From JBJEDU01 sp051872395 (GTDB taxonomy: Bacteria > Bacillota_I > Bacilli_A > RFN20 > CAG-826), in contig JBJEDU010000012.1 of NCBI GenBank assembly GCA_051872395.1, positions 1-43,447 of the forward strand: a stretch of 43,447 nucleotides of DNA, read 5' to 3'. A program made the position numbers and the translations under genes. Each line of letters opens with the position of its first letter. Within the stretch, counting starts at the first letter, position 1. Positions 17,408 through 25,612 of the stretch are shown one piece after another. The notes beneath the pieces were generated by a model. The model saw nothing but the letters and a program-made list of their open reading frames with translations, was not told the origin of the DNA and searched no databases.

Positions 17408-18358
17408 ATGAACAAAAAGACAATTTTTGCAGTTGCTTTAACTGCAATGTTATTGACAGGATGTAAGACTGAAGTTAATGAGGACTATAAGAAAATAATT
17501 TGTCCTTCTGGCGCTCCAACAGTGGTATTTTATGACTACGCCACAAATTCAAATTTTGAAACCGGAGCACCAACAGTTGTTTCTGCTCAACTTCAAGATG
17601 ACAAATATGGTGCCATCGTTTTTGATTTTTTAAACGGATTAAAATCAGTTAAAAAGAATAGTGGAGATTACTCTTTAAGAAGAATAATTACTGGTGGAAA
17701 TTTATATTTAGTTGGTATCAATAAAGATAGTGAACCAACTGCAGATGATTTAATTGTTAGTTTCGGAGAAAATTTATTACCAGATGTTGTTTATAAACAT
17801 ATATACGCTGATTCTCAAGGAATTTTAGATGCTACTCACTATGTTAGCGCAGTGAGCGATGCCGGCGCAGTCTTAAAAACAGGATTATTTAATGGTGATA
17901 GTGTAGATTATGTTTTAGTAGCGCAACCAGTTTTATTCTCTGTTTTATCTACAGCAGAAGATGCTTCCATATATAATGTCATTTATTGTCTTAAAGATAA
18001 ATGGGCGGAAGTTACTGGCTTAGCCCCTGTTATTCCACAAGCAGGATTATTTGTTAATGATACAATGTATAACAAAAACAAATCTTATTTCAATGGATTC
18101 CTTGATGATATCGATTCTTATATCGATACTTGTATCGAAGATCCAACCACAATGAAAGCTGGTATTGAACAAGCAGGAACAGCAGATGATCAAAAGAATC
18201 TTTTTGGATTTACTGCTAATGTTGCGTTTAATGTACAAAAAGATGGAGCTAATGGATTTGCATTAGTCAGTGCTGAAGATCATGATCAATTAGATATTGA
18301 TGCTTTCCTTAATGAATTAGGTATCACTGACGATTACAGCGAATTTATTAAATTTTAA
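17408..18358 (+). CDS. ABC-transporter substrate-binding lipoprotein, substrate unknown
   Basis: The 316-residue protein starts with a lipoprotein signal ending in LLTGC (Cys19). The mature region begins with an ICPSGAPTVVFYDY strand typical of periplasmic-binding folds of the NMT1/SsuA/ThiY kind. Repeated GAPTVV segments occur early (near 36 and 59). The next gene, 3 bp downstream, is a matching permease, which is the main support for the role. The ligand cannot be read from the sequence; sulfonate-, nitrate- and pyrimidine-type uptake systems share this architecture. It follows deoB closely and has an AAGAAGA Shine-Dalgarno-like tract. Confidence 0.78.
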   Translation: MNKKTIFAVALTAMLLTGCKTEVNEDYKKIICPSGAPTVVFYDYATNSNFETGAPTVVSAQLQDDKYGAIVFDFLNGLKSVKKNSGDYSLRRIITGGNLYLVGINKDSEPTADDLIVSFGENLLPDVVYKHIYADSQGILDATHYVSAVSDAGAVLKTGLFNGDSVDYVLVAQPVLFSVLSTAEDASIYNVIYCLKDKWAEVTGLAPVIPQAGLFVNDTMYNKNKSYFNGFLDDIDSYIDTCIEDPTTMKAGIEQAGTADDQKNLFGFTANVAFNVQKDGANGFALVSAEDHDQLDIDAFLNELGITDDYSEFIKF

Positions 18359-18361
18359 TAA

Positions 18362-19120
18362 ATGAAAAAAACTAGAAAAACACCTTACATGTTTTTATAT
18401 ACACTTTTAGGTGTTTTTCTTTTTCTTTTAATTTGGTATATTGTTTCTTTAATTTTAAATACAACTTTATTACCATCTCCAATTGACACTTTTATAAGAG
18501 TGTTTTCATTATTTAAAGAGTCTTCAACTTGGATTGCTCTCGGTTCGACTTTGTATCGACTACTAATTTCATTTTTAATTACCTTTTTAGTTGCACTTTT
18601 ATTTGGTATTATCAGTGGTTTTTTTGAACCAATCTATCGTATTTTTAAACCGTTTGTGATGGTTTTTAGAACCATTCCAACCGCGGCAGTTATCTTTTTA
18701 TTGATTGTTTTATTTAAACCATACAATAGCTTATTTATTTTAAATTTCTTATTACTTTTCCCAATTTTATATGAGGCAGTTGTCAGCGGAATTAAAAATA
18801 TTGATGATTCGATTTTTATGTCACTTAAAGTGGAATGTAAAATATATAGTCCTAAAAGTATTTTTAAAGTTATTCTTCCGATGGCTAGCCCATACATTGG
18901 TTTAGGAATTATTCAATCTTTAGGTTTAGGAATGAAGATTTCCATTATGGGAGAAGTCTTATGTGGCACTAATTCGATAAGAGGATTAGGTAGATTGATA
19001 TATTTAGCTAATCAAGAGTCAAATATGCTTGATGTCTTAGCCATCAGTGTTATTTCGATAATTTTTATATGTCTTTTAGACATATTGTTAAATATTTTGA
19101 AAAAAAATATAAAAAAATAA
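18362..19120 (+). CDS. ABC-transporter permease, SsuC/TauC/ThiX-like
   Basis: This 252-residue membrane protein has about six transmembrane helices, the first at about 11-33. It carries the EAA cytoplasmic loop typical of BPD-type permeases, here EAVVSGIKNIDDSIFMSLKVE-like at about 138-158, and shares the PSPIDTFIRVF opening with the SsuC/TauC group. It forms an operon with the binding lipoprotein upstream. No ATPase gene is adjacent; the next gene is a PemK-like protein. The ATPase must be shared or encoded elsewhere, if the transporter works. Confidence 0.88.
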   Translation: MKKTRKTPYMFLYTLLGVFLFLLIWYIVSLILNTTLLPSPIDTFIRVFSLFKESSTWIALGSTLYRLLISFLITFLVALLFGIISGFFEPIYRIFKPFVMVFRTIPTAAVIFLLIVLFKPYNSLFILNFLLLFPILYEAVVSGIKNIDDSIFMSLKVECKIYSPKSIFKVILPMASPYIGLGIIQSLGLGMKISIMGEVLCGTNSIRGLGRLIYLANQESNMLDVLAISVISIIFICLLDILLNILKKNIKK

Positions 19121-19146
19121 AAATTTTTAGAACCAAAATCCATTTT

Positions 19147-19173
19147 TCTCCCTATTTAAATAATAGGAGGAGA
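19147..19173 (+). promoter_or_regulatory. Hairpin that buries the Shine-Dalgarno of the PemK-like gene
   Basis: TCTCCCTATT (19147-19156) pairs with AATAG (19162-19166) and then, past a two-base bulge, with GGAGA (19169-19173), around a five-base loop. The 3' arm is the strong Shine-Dalgarno AGGAGGAG, 7-8 bases before the ATG at 19181. No T-tract follows, so it is not a terminator. A similar element precedes the C39 gene (42965-43001). Confidence 0.55.
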
Positions 19174-19180
19174 ACTAAAA

Positions 19181-19741
19181 ATGGAAACAGTTCAACAAAC
19201 TTTAAAAGAAAAATATCGTATTGAGGAGAAAAGTGAAGATAGAAAACAGCACTTATCTCCAGAACAAAAAGCGGAATTTGAAAGACAAAAAGCCGATTGG
19301 TATCGCAGAAACGATGAATACGCGCGCTTTAAAGAAGATCACGAGATTCATTATGATTTAAAGAAAGGTGAAATATACGAAATAGATTGGGGAGTAAATG
19401 TTAATGCTGAGTTCTCAAATAGGCATTATGGTGTCGTTTTAGAAAATTCAGCTGAATATAATCCTCTAGTATTGGTTTGTCCGATTAAAACTAATCACAA
19501 CGGAATTAATCGAAAGAGTGATGTCGATATTGGAATGATAGAAGGTATATCAATAAATGGTCGAAGATCCATTGCAGTGATAAACCAAATAAGATCTATT
19601 GATAAAATGAGAATATATACAAAGTCTGTAATAAACGGAATGGTATATGATATAAAAGAAAAACCAGTAATTGTCCTCGATAATAAGAAGGTAGAAATTA
19701 TTAAGTACGCTTTTATGAACTATTTATTTGGTCGTTTTTAA
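19181..19741 (+). CDS. PemK/MazF-family protein with a charged N-terminal extension
   Basis: MazF/PemK proteins are usually sequence-specific mRNA endonucleases. Residues 61-186 match the fold: KKGEIYEIDWG (62-71), then NRHYGVVLE with Arg81, VCPIKT with Thr104, and INQIRSIDKMRI (125-135). These correspond to the basic and Ser/Thr residues of the MazF active site. Residues 1-60 are an added helical, highly charged segment. No antitoxin gene lies on either side; the upstream neighbour is a permease. The extension could hold partner-binding or autoinhibitory function, which is inference. The product may be a toxin, or a domesticated regulator. Confidence 0.82.
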   Translation: METVQQTLKEKYRIEEKSEDRKQHLSPEQKAEFERQKADWYRRNDEYARFKEDHEIHYDLKKGEIYEIDWGVNVNAEFSNRHYGVVLENSAEYNPLVLVCPIKTNHNGINRKSDVDIGMIEGISINGRRSIAVINQIRSIDKMRIYTKSVINGMVYDIKEKPVIVLDNKKVEIIKYAFMNYLFGRF

Positions 19742-19753
19742 AATCGATAATAC

Positions 19754-19784
19754 TAGTAGTTTTATAGTATATTTTTGTGTAGTA
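19754..19784 (+). repeat. 11-bp-period TAGTA motif, degenerate copy C (after the PemK-like gene)
   Basis: TAGTA at 19754-19758 and 19765-19769 are 11 bp apart. The third slot (19776-19780) reads TGTGT and another TAGTA follows at 19780-19784. It begins 13 bp after the stop codon, in the 191-bp gap between converging genes. The rest of that gap is AT-rich, with a small CATAAT-GGAA-ATTATG hairpin at 19882-19897 and no clear terminator. Confidence 0.45.
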
Positions 19785-19932
19785 ATTTTTTAATCAATTT
19801 TACATATATAGATTTTATATTGCGATAAATATGATTATTATATTTTAAGATAAATTCAGTGTTTTTATATAATTTGGTTTACATAATGGAAATTATGCGA
19901 AGTAATTAATATATAAAAAAGAAAATCAAAAT

Positions 19933-21018
19933 TTACTTAATATAATAATTTATACATGCGTTTGTTAATTTGTTATTTATGTCTTTTTTATTTTCTAATA
20001 GAAATTTAATATTTTCTTTTAAAACAAATATAAAACCGGAATTATAATCTTTCATACATTCTTCTATCATTTTACTTGAGTCATAGCCTCTTGTCGGATC
20101 TATTTTATCACTCGAATACACTATCTTTTCTATTGTATTCATATTCTTATTTCCTGTCGCATGATTTTTTATTGCTAAAAGAATACTTTTGTTTGTGATG
20201 TTAAAATCTTTTTTGGCGATATATGTTCCAACAAATTGATGATAAGAAAATTTTGGCATGTCAATATAATCTATATAATATTTATTTAATATAGATAAGG
20301 TATCCTTTTGATTTATATCTTTTCCTATATCATGAAGTATTCCTGCTATGTAAGCCCTACCAGGATTTCTTATTTTGTTATTTATCGCTATTTGGTACGC
20401 TAATTTGGCCACTGACAAAGAATGAAAAAATCTATCTTGGCTTAAATACATTTTAATTTTAGGAATAAAATACAATTCGTTATCGTGAATATAATCCACT
20501 ATTTCAAAAGGTACTTCAAAAGATTTTAACTGTCTAATATCTGTTGAAGATATATTATTTGCATTACCTTTTAGCGTTTGAATATTAAATCTTTTAATAT
20601 TATTTTCATCTATTTTATATCCTTTTCTATTAAAGAATATAATTTGTGATAATTCTTTGATTTCATCAGCGGATTTCCAACGATGAAATTCATTAACTTG
20701 ATCCGCTCCGATAAGCAAATATATATTATCGTTTGGAAACATTTTTTTAAAATATTTAATTGTATCAATAGAATAGTTTGCTTTCAAACCAGTTGTGTTT
20801 TCATAATCACTGACTTTCATATTTTTGTATTTTGAAATTGCAAGTTTTATCATTTCTATCTTTTTAGTAAAAGGAATTGAATCTTCTTTCCAAATAGATA
20901 CGACTGCAGGAACAAAATAAAGTACGCTTGAATCGATTTGTTCAAGCGCAGCTTTTGCCATATTTATATGGCCATTATGAATTGGATTAAAATCCCCGCC
21001 AAAAATTATGATGTTCAT
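19933..21018 (-). CDS. nadD-yqeK: Fusion of nicotinate-nucleotide adenylyltransferase (NadD) and YqeK HD phosphohydrolase
   Basis: The N-terminal half (1-185) is NadD, which makes deamido-NAD: GGDFNPIHNGH at 7-17 with HxxH, and ISSTDIR at 156-162. The C-terminal half (about 190-361) is a YqeK-type HD domain, a family that hydrolyses diadenosine tetraphosphate: His199, HD at 229-230, His260, His286, and SSDKIDPTRGYD at 302-313. In Bacillus these are two adjacent genes; here one frame joins them without a stop. Such fusions are known in Mycoplasma. It is the last gene of the yqeG-yqeH-yhbY-nadD cluster, starting 2 bp after yhbY. Confidence 0.95.
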   Translation of the reverse strand: MNIIIFGGDFNPIHNGHINMAKAALEQIDSSVLYFVPAVVSIWKEDSIPFTKKIEMIKLAISKYKNMKVSDYENTTGLKANYSIDTIKYFKKMFPNDNIYLLIGADQVNEFHRWKSADEIKELSQIIFFNRKGYKIDENNIKRFNIQTLKGNANNISSTDIRQLKSFEVPFEIVDYIHDNELYFIPKIKMYLSQDRFFHSLSVAKLAYQIAINNKIRNPGRAYIAGILHDIGKDINQKDTLSILNKYYIDYIDMPKFSYHQFVGTYIAKKDFNITNKSILLAIKNHATGNKNMNTIEKIVYSSDKIDPTRGYDSSKMIEECMKDYNSGFIFVLKENIKFLLENKKDINNKLTNACINYYIK

Positions 21019-21020
21019 TA

Positions 21021-21311
21021 TTATTTTAATTTAATAATTTGTTTATCTTTATTCTTTCTATATAACAATATTGTTCTTCCAATAACTTGGACTATTTCAG
21101 CGTTTAATTTACTGCTTAAATCATATGCAATTTCTAAAATTGGGGCGTCTAAGTTATTATTTACTTCGATCTTAATTAATTCTTTTGCAATTAAAGCTTT
21201 ATCAAGCATGCAAATTAAATTGTCAGTTATAGAACTTTTCCCAACTTGATATTTGCAGTCCAAATTCGCGGACATCGATTTTAATTGTGATTTTTGTTTA
21301 TTGGTTAACAT
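21021..21311 (-). CDS. yhbY: YhbY/CRS1-type RNA-binding protein (YqeI)
   Basis: This 96-residue protein belongs to the CRM-domain family, which binds pre-50S ribosomal particles. It shows LTNKQKSQLKSMSANL, the KYQVGKSSIT loop in place of the common VGKxG, ELIKIEV, and the final VQVIGRTILLYR strand. It starts 1 bp after yqeH and is followed after 2 bp by nadD-yqeK. This reproduces the B. subtilis yqeH-(aroE)-yqeI-nadD order, except that aroE is missing. Confidence 0.93.
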   Translation of the reverse strand: MLTNKQKSQLKSMSANLDCKYQVGKSSITDNLICMLDKALIAKELIKIEVNNNLDAPILEIAYDLSSKLNAEIVQVIGRTILLYRKNKDKQIIKLK

Positions 21312-21312
21312 A

Positions 21313-22455
21313 TTATTGTACCTTAGATAAGCATTCTTTTAATGCGACTTTATGAGGCAATGTAATTCTTACAATTTGTCCTTTCGCTAAGAATGTAAAC
21401 CATCCGAATCCTTCAATACCAATATCGTGATATTGGTTATCATTATCCATTTCATATTGGAAAACATCGAAATCGACGAAATTTAAAAGTTGGTCACTGA
21501 CTGGTCTAACAAGACGCTTTCTCAAATTATCTTTAAAGATATCGTTCATTTTATTTGTTGGGGCTTTTTTAAATTCAATAGCTTCTGAAGTATATGCTTT
21601 AAATGTTGTAGGTTCTCCTTCAATTAATTCTAAAGAGCATATACCACCTGCCATAACACCATCTCCTGGTTTTAAGGCTATTGGAGTGACTTTTATCTTT
21701 TTATGAGGAATGATTAATTTTTGAACCTCTTTTTCAACTTTAGAAATAGTTGAATTATCTAAAGATAATCCAGGAAGTTCATAAAAGAATGAAGAATTAG
21801 ATAAAGGAATTTCTAATACTTTTAAATTGGTTCCTTGATAAGCTTCAGTTTTAATATTCCAACGAGTTTTGTTGTTGAATATTTTCATTGCGCTATTAAT
21901 GATGGTTGTTTTTCCAGACATTGTCGTTCCAATCATAAAGACATCATGGCCTCTTCTTATTTCGTGTAAAGGTTCTAATGTTTCTTCTGAGTTATATGAA
22001 TCTAAAGTGTCTAAAATTTTGATTGTTAATGGTTCTAATCCAACTTCGTTGAATCTATCTTTAACATATTGTTCTAAATGATCTTTTTTAACACTTTGAG
22101 GGAACAAATCAAATTTTGTAACGAGAACAACTAATTTTAATCCCTTGATTTTCTTTACTAAATCCGCTTTAAAACTACCGACAAAAGAAAAGGAATCAAC
22201 AACCCAAATAATTAATGCGTCCGTGGCGACAGCGTCATCTAATATTCTTAATGTTTGTTCATTGATGTTATTATCTAAAGAGCTTGCATTTAATAATTTT
22301 ACTTCTTCAAAGCAATCATCACAATATAAAACGTGTGTAGATAAATTTTCTCTTTCAAGAATTCTTGTTGGGATATATCCTTTTTTATCAGGATCTAATC
22401 CTTGAAGAATCACGCCACATTTGTTGCATCTTAATACTCTTTTTACTTTTGCCAT
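21313..22455 (-). CDS. yqeH: Ribosome-biogenesis GTPase YqeH, circularly permuted
   Basis: YqeH helps assemble the 30S subunit. The 380-residue protein begins with a four-Cys zinc motif (CNKCG near 12-16, CDDC further on). Its GTPase motifs come in permuted order: G4 TKFD first, then G1 GTTMSGKTT, then G3 ELPG. I start it at the ATG at 22455 (MAKVKR), because the sequence TTGGAG just upstream gives a Shine-Dalgarno at the right distance. An in-frame TTG at 22467 would include that Shine-Dalgarno in the coding region. It overlaps the end of yqeG by 13 bp, so translation is probably coupled. Confidence 0.95.
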   Translation of the reverse strand: MAKVKRVLRCNKCGVILQGLDPDKKGYIPTRILERENLSTHVLYCDDCFEEVKLLNASSLDNNINEQTLRILDDAVATDALIIWVVDSFSFVGSFKADLVKKIKGLKLVVLVTKFDLFPQSVKKDHLEQYVKDRFNEVGLEPLTIKILDTLDSYNSEETLEPLHEIRRGHDVFMIGTTMSGKTTIINSAMKIFNNKTRWNIKTEAYQGTNLKVLEIPLSNSSFFYELPGLSLDNSTISKVEKEVQKLIIPHKKIKVTPIALKPGDGVMAGGICSLELIEGEPTTFKAYTSEAIEFKKAPTNKMNDIFKDNLRKRLVRPVSDQLLNFVDFDVFQYEMDNDNQYHDIGIEGFGWFTFLAKGQIVRITLPHKVALKECLSKVQ

Positions 22456-22970
22456 AATGTTCTCCAATCCACTAATAAATTTTTCTTTATAAGATTATTT
22501 TTGATTTTTCTTTCAAAATGTCGGTTGAATCTTGTTGTCCATTGGTCGCTTTCGACTAATTTTTCAACAAAAATTGATTTAATTTTTAATTTGTTAGCGA
22601 CCTTAATATCAGTTAATAATTGGTCACCAATTAAAATAGTTTGATTGTAAACTAAATTGTTGTTTTTGAGATATTTCTTAATTTTAAACCTAAAAGGTTT
22701 ACATGCGCTTGAAATATAATCAACTTTCAATTCATTCGCATATTTAGAAACTCTCTTTTTCGTATTGTTTGAAATGATAATTAAATTCAAATTTTTTTCT
22801 AATAATTTTTGAATTAATTGTTTAGTTTCTTCATTAGGAACATCAGATTTGTAACAATCTAATGTATTATCTAAATCGATAATTAAGTTTTTTACGCCAA
22901 TATCGACATAAAACTGAGGATTGATTTCGTATATATTTTTACTTGTTGCGTAAGGAATATATTTTTTCAT
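22443..22970 (-). CDS. yqeG: YqeG-family HAD phosphatase
   Basis: YqeG proteins are HAD-superfamily IIIA phosphatases, found beside yqeH in most Bacillota. The 175 residues carry HAD motif I (LIIDLDNTLD), motif II (IISNN) and motif IV (IGDQLLTDIKVA). The natural substrate is not settled for the family. The gene lies 41 bp after parC, in the same direction, with an all-AT inverted repeat in the gap. It overlaps yqeH by 13 bp. Confidence 0.92.
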   Translation of the reverse strand: MKKYIPYATSKNIYEINPQFYVDIGVKNLIIDLDNTLDCYKSDVPNEETKQLIQKLLEKNLNLIIISNNTKKRVSKYANELKVDYISSACKPFRFKIKKYLKNNNLVYNQTILIGDQLLTDIKVANKLKIKSIFVEKLVESDQWTTRFNRHFERKIKNNLIKKNLLVDWRTLWQK

Positions 22971-22987
22971 ACTCTTATCTTACCATG

Positions 22988-23013
22988 AATAATATTGATA
23001 AATTAATATTATT
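22988..23013. repeat. All-AT inverted repeat between parC and yqeG
   Basis: AATAATATT (22988-22996) and AATATTATT (23005-23013) are perfect 9-bp inverted arms around an 8-bp spacer. The right arm touches the parC stop codon. No T-run follows on either strand, so it is not a typical terminator. It might slow transcription or stabilise the parC 3' end. Confidence 0.45.
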
Positions 23014-25612
23014 AATCTAAATCGTCGAAAATAGAAATTTGTTCAAATCCTTCTTTTTCCTCTTTATTGCCATTATTTTCACTATTTTCGATATTTTCTG
23101 TCGTATTAGTTTTTTTAACAACTATTGGATGAGAAACAATTGAATTGTCAATTATTTGTATTTCATCATTAAAGACATCGGTTATAGTTTCGCTTGCAGG
23201 AATATTAATATTCTTTTTAGCGTTTTTCATAATATCGGTTAAATGATAATCTTTTACAACTAATTCAAATGTTGAATTATCAGATAACAACAATGTTTTT
23301 TTGATATTTTCAAGCTTTGTGTCAATCTTATCAACATATAACAAATTATGTTGATCCTTTTTAAAGCTTCTGAAGGCCATTTGAACTTTTCCTAAACGAT
23401 TAGTTTTAATAACTTTGGTATTATCAAAAATTCGATAGCAACCACCATCAGTGATTAAAAGTAATTTTGAATGTTCATTTTCTTCAAAAACCGCAATACG
23501 ACTAATTAAATCTTTGTTTAATCCTTTAATAGCCTTAACTCCACTTGCAGAAGGCGATAAAACTGTCAATTCATTTTCATTGAAATATGAAACATTTCCA
23601 AATTTAGTTAAAACCATGATATCGCTATTACCGGATAATAATTCAACACCAACAACTTCTCCACCTGAAGCAACTTTCATATATTTTGTTCCACGTGATC
23701 GAGTGGTAAATTCTAAAGAAGATAAAGGAATACGCTTAATGTATCCGTAATCAGTTGCGACTGCTAAATACAAATCTTTTCTGACATCTCTAATAATTAA
23801 ACCTTTAATTATTTTTTCTCCTGAAAGCATCGTTGAATGAGCGTTGATATGTTGCCCTTCTTCTTTCCAACGATTTTCAATTAAATCATTGACAGGAATG
23901 CAGAAATAATTTCCAAGATTAGTAAAGGCAAATAAATAATCAGTGGTCAATGCGTGAGCGATACCGACAAGTGAATCTCCTTGTTTAATTCCAGGAAGAG
24001 ACATATCGTTACTCTTGTATGATTTAACAGATGATCTTTTTAAATAACCATCACGAGTTAATGAAATCATTACTTCTTCTTTAGCGATTAAATCACGATT
24101 ATTGATTGGCTTAATATCTTCTTTTTCAATAATTTGGGTTCTTCTTTCATCGCCATATTCTTTTTTAATAGCTCTTAGGTCACTACATATCGCGCGATGC
24201 AATTTTCCTTCATCACTCAATATTTCTTGGCAATATACAATATTAGTTTCAAGTTCTTTCTTTTCATTTTCTAAAATCAATTCATCGGTGTGACTTAGTT
24301 TATATAATGGCATCATAACGATAGCTTCAGCTTGTTTTTCTGTTAATTCAAATCGTTTAATCAAATTAACTTTACTATCGTTTTTATCTTTACTTTTCTT
24401 GATAATATCGACAACTTCATTGATGTTAATGGAGGCGATAATTAATCCGTTAACAATATGAATTTTGTCTGTATATTTTTCTAAATCATATTTAGTTTTA
24501 CGAGTAAATACTTCGATTTGATGGTCGATATATGCATCAATAAATTGCAAAATATTTAAAGTCTTAGGATGACCCTTTACAATCGCGACCATATTCGCTG
24601 AATATGAACTGGATAAAGGTGTCTTATTATATAAGTATTGTAAAATTAAATCTGCTTTCGCTTCTTTTTTGACATCGATGACAATACTGATGCCTTTCCA
24701 GTCGGATTCATCTCTCACTTCGATGATTCCATCTATCACTTTGGAATATCGAATTTTATCTATTTCGTGCACTAACGCTAATTTGACAACTTTGTATGGA
24801 ATTTCAGTAATGACAATTTGTTGAATATCTTTCTTTTGAATGATTTCAGCCTTCGCAGCGTTTTCAATTTTGCCATAACCATTGAGATAAATATTTCTTA
24901 ATCCTTCACTTTTATAAATGATTCCACCAGTTGGAAAATCAGGACCTTTAATGATATTCATTAAATCTTCACAAGTTGTCGTTTTGTGACTAATACGATA
25001 AATTACTGCATCAATTACTTCGTTTAGATTATGTGGAGGAATTTCTGTTGCCATCGCAACCGCAATACCTTCTGAACCATTGACTAAAAGATTAGGGAAT
25101 CTTGCTGGTAAAACAACTGGCTCTAATTCGGTATCGTCAAAGTTGAATTGCATATCGACAGTGTTTTTATCAATTTCTTTTATCAATTCATTTGATAATT
25201 TTGAAAGTCTTGATTCAGTATAACGATAGGCGGCTGGTGAATCTCCATCGATAGAACCATTATTTCCTTGGAAATTTACTAATGGATAACGAAGTTTCCA
25301 GTCTTGGGATAATCTCGCTAGAGCATCATAAATTGATGTATCACCATGAGGATGTAATTTACCCATAACTTCACCAACTGTATGAGCGCATTTTTTAGTT
25401 GGCTTATTGTAAACGTTGTTATTTTTGAACATAGAAAAAATAATTCTTCTTTGAACCGGCTTTAATCCATCTCTAACATCTGGAATAGCACGATCTTGAA
25501 TAACGTATTTTGCATATGTGGCATATCGATCGCCCATAATCTCTTCGAGAGGCTGGGTAACGATATTTTCAACAATAGTTTCTTCTTCTATAATCTCTTT
25601 TTTCTTTGCCAT
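23012..25612 (-). CDS. parC: DNA topoisomerase IV subunit A
   Basis: ParC is the DNA-cleaving subunit of topoisomerase IV, which decatenates sister chromosomes. The 866 residues show DGLKPVQRRI, HPHGDTSIYDA, LSQDWKLRYPLVNFQGNNGS and the catalytic Tyr131 in AYRYTE. A C-terminal beta-pinwheel domain and an acidic tail follow. SQDWK favours ParC over GyrA. At the quinolone-determining positions it has Thr92 and Asp96. Its ATG overlaps the parE stop (TAATG). The parE-parC pair opposite plsY matches the Bacillus locus. Confidence 0.95.
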   Translation of the reverse strand: MAKKKEIIEEETIVENIVTQPLEEIMGDRYATYAKYVIQDRAIPDVRDGLKPVQRRIIFSMFKNNNVYNKPTKKCAHTVGEVMGKLHPHGDTSIYDALARLSQDWKLRYPLVNFQGNNGSIDGDSPAAYRYTESRLSKLSNELIKEIDKNTVDMQFNFDDTELEPVVLPARFPNLLVNGSEGIAVAMATEIPPHNLNEVIDAVIYRISHKTTTCEDLMNIIKGPDFPTGGIIYKSEGLRNIYLNGYGKIENAAKAEIIQKKDIQQIVITEIPYKVVKLALVHEIDKIRYSKVIDGIIEVRDESDWKGISIVIDVKKEAKADLILQYLYNKTPLSSSYSANMVAIVKGHPKTLNILQFIDAYIDHQIEVFTRKTKYDLEKYTDKIHIVNGLIIASININEVVDIIKKSKDKNDSKVNLIKRFELTEKQAEAIVMMPLYKLSHTDELILENEKKELETNIVYCQEILSDEGKLHRAICSDLRAIKKEYGDERRTQIIEKEDIKPINNRDLIAKEEVMISLTRDGYLKRSSVKSYKSNDMSLPGIKQGDSLVGIAHALTTDYLFAFTNLGNYFCIPVNDLIENRWKEEGQHINAHSTMLSGEKIIKGLIIRDVRKDLYLAVATDYGYIKRIPLSSLEFTTRSRGTKYMKVASGGEVVGVELLSGNSDIMVLTKFGNVSYFNENELTVLSPSASGVKAIKGLNKDLISRIAVFEENEHSKLLLITDGGCYRIFDNTKVIKTNRLGKVQMAFRSFKKDQHNLLYVDKIDTKLENIKKTLLLSDNSTFELVVKDYHLTDIMKNAKKNINIPASETITDVFNDEIQIIDNSIVSHPIVVKKTNTTENIENSENNGNKEEKEGFEQISIFDDLD

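Noticed and set aside
19882..19897. GGAA-loop hairpin as terminator for the PemK-like gene or nadD-yqeK
   Set aside because: The stem is only 6 A/T-rich pairs and no T-run follows on either strand.
22456..22467. TTG start of yqeH at 22467
   Set aside because: The TTGGAG there is a Shine-Dalgarno for the ATG at 22455; the family begins at MAKVK-like residues.
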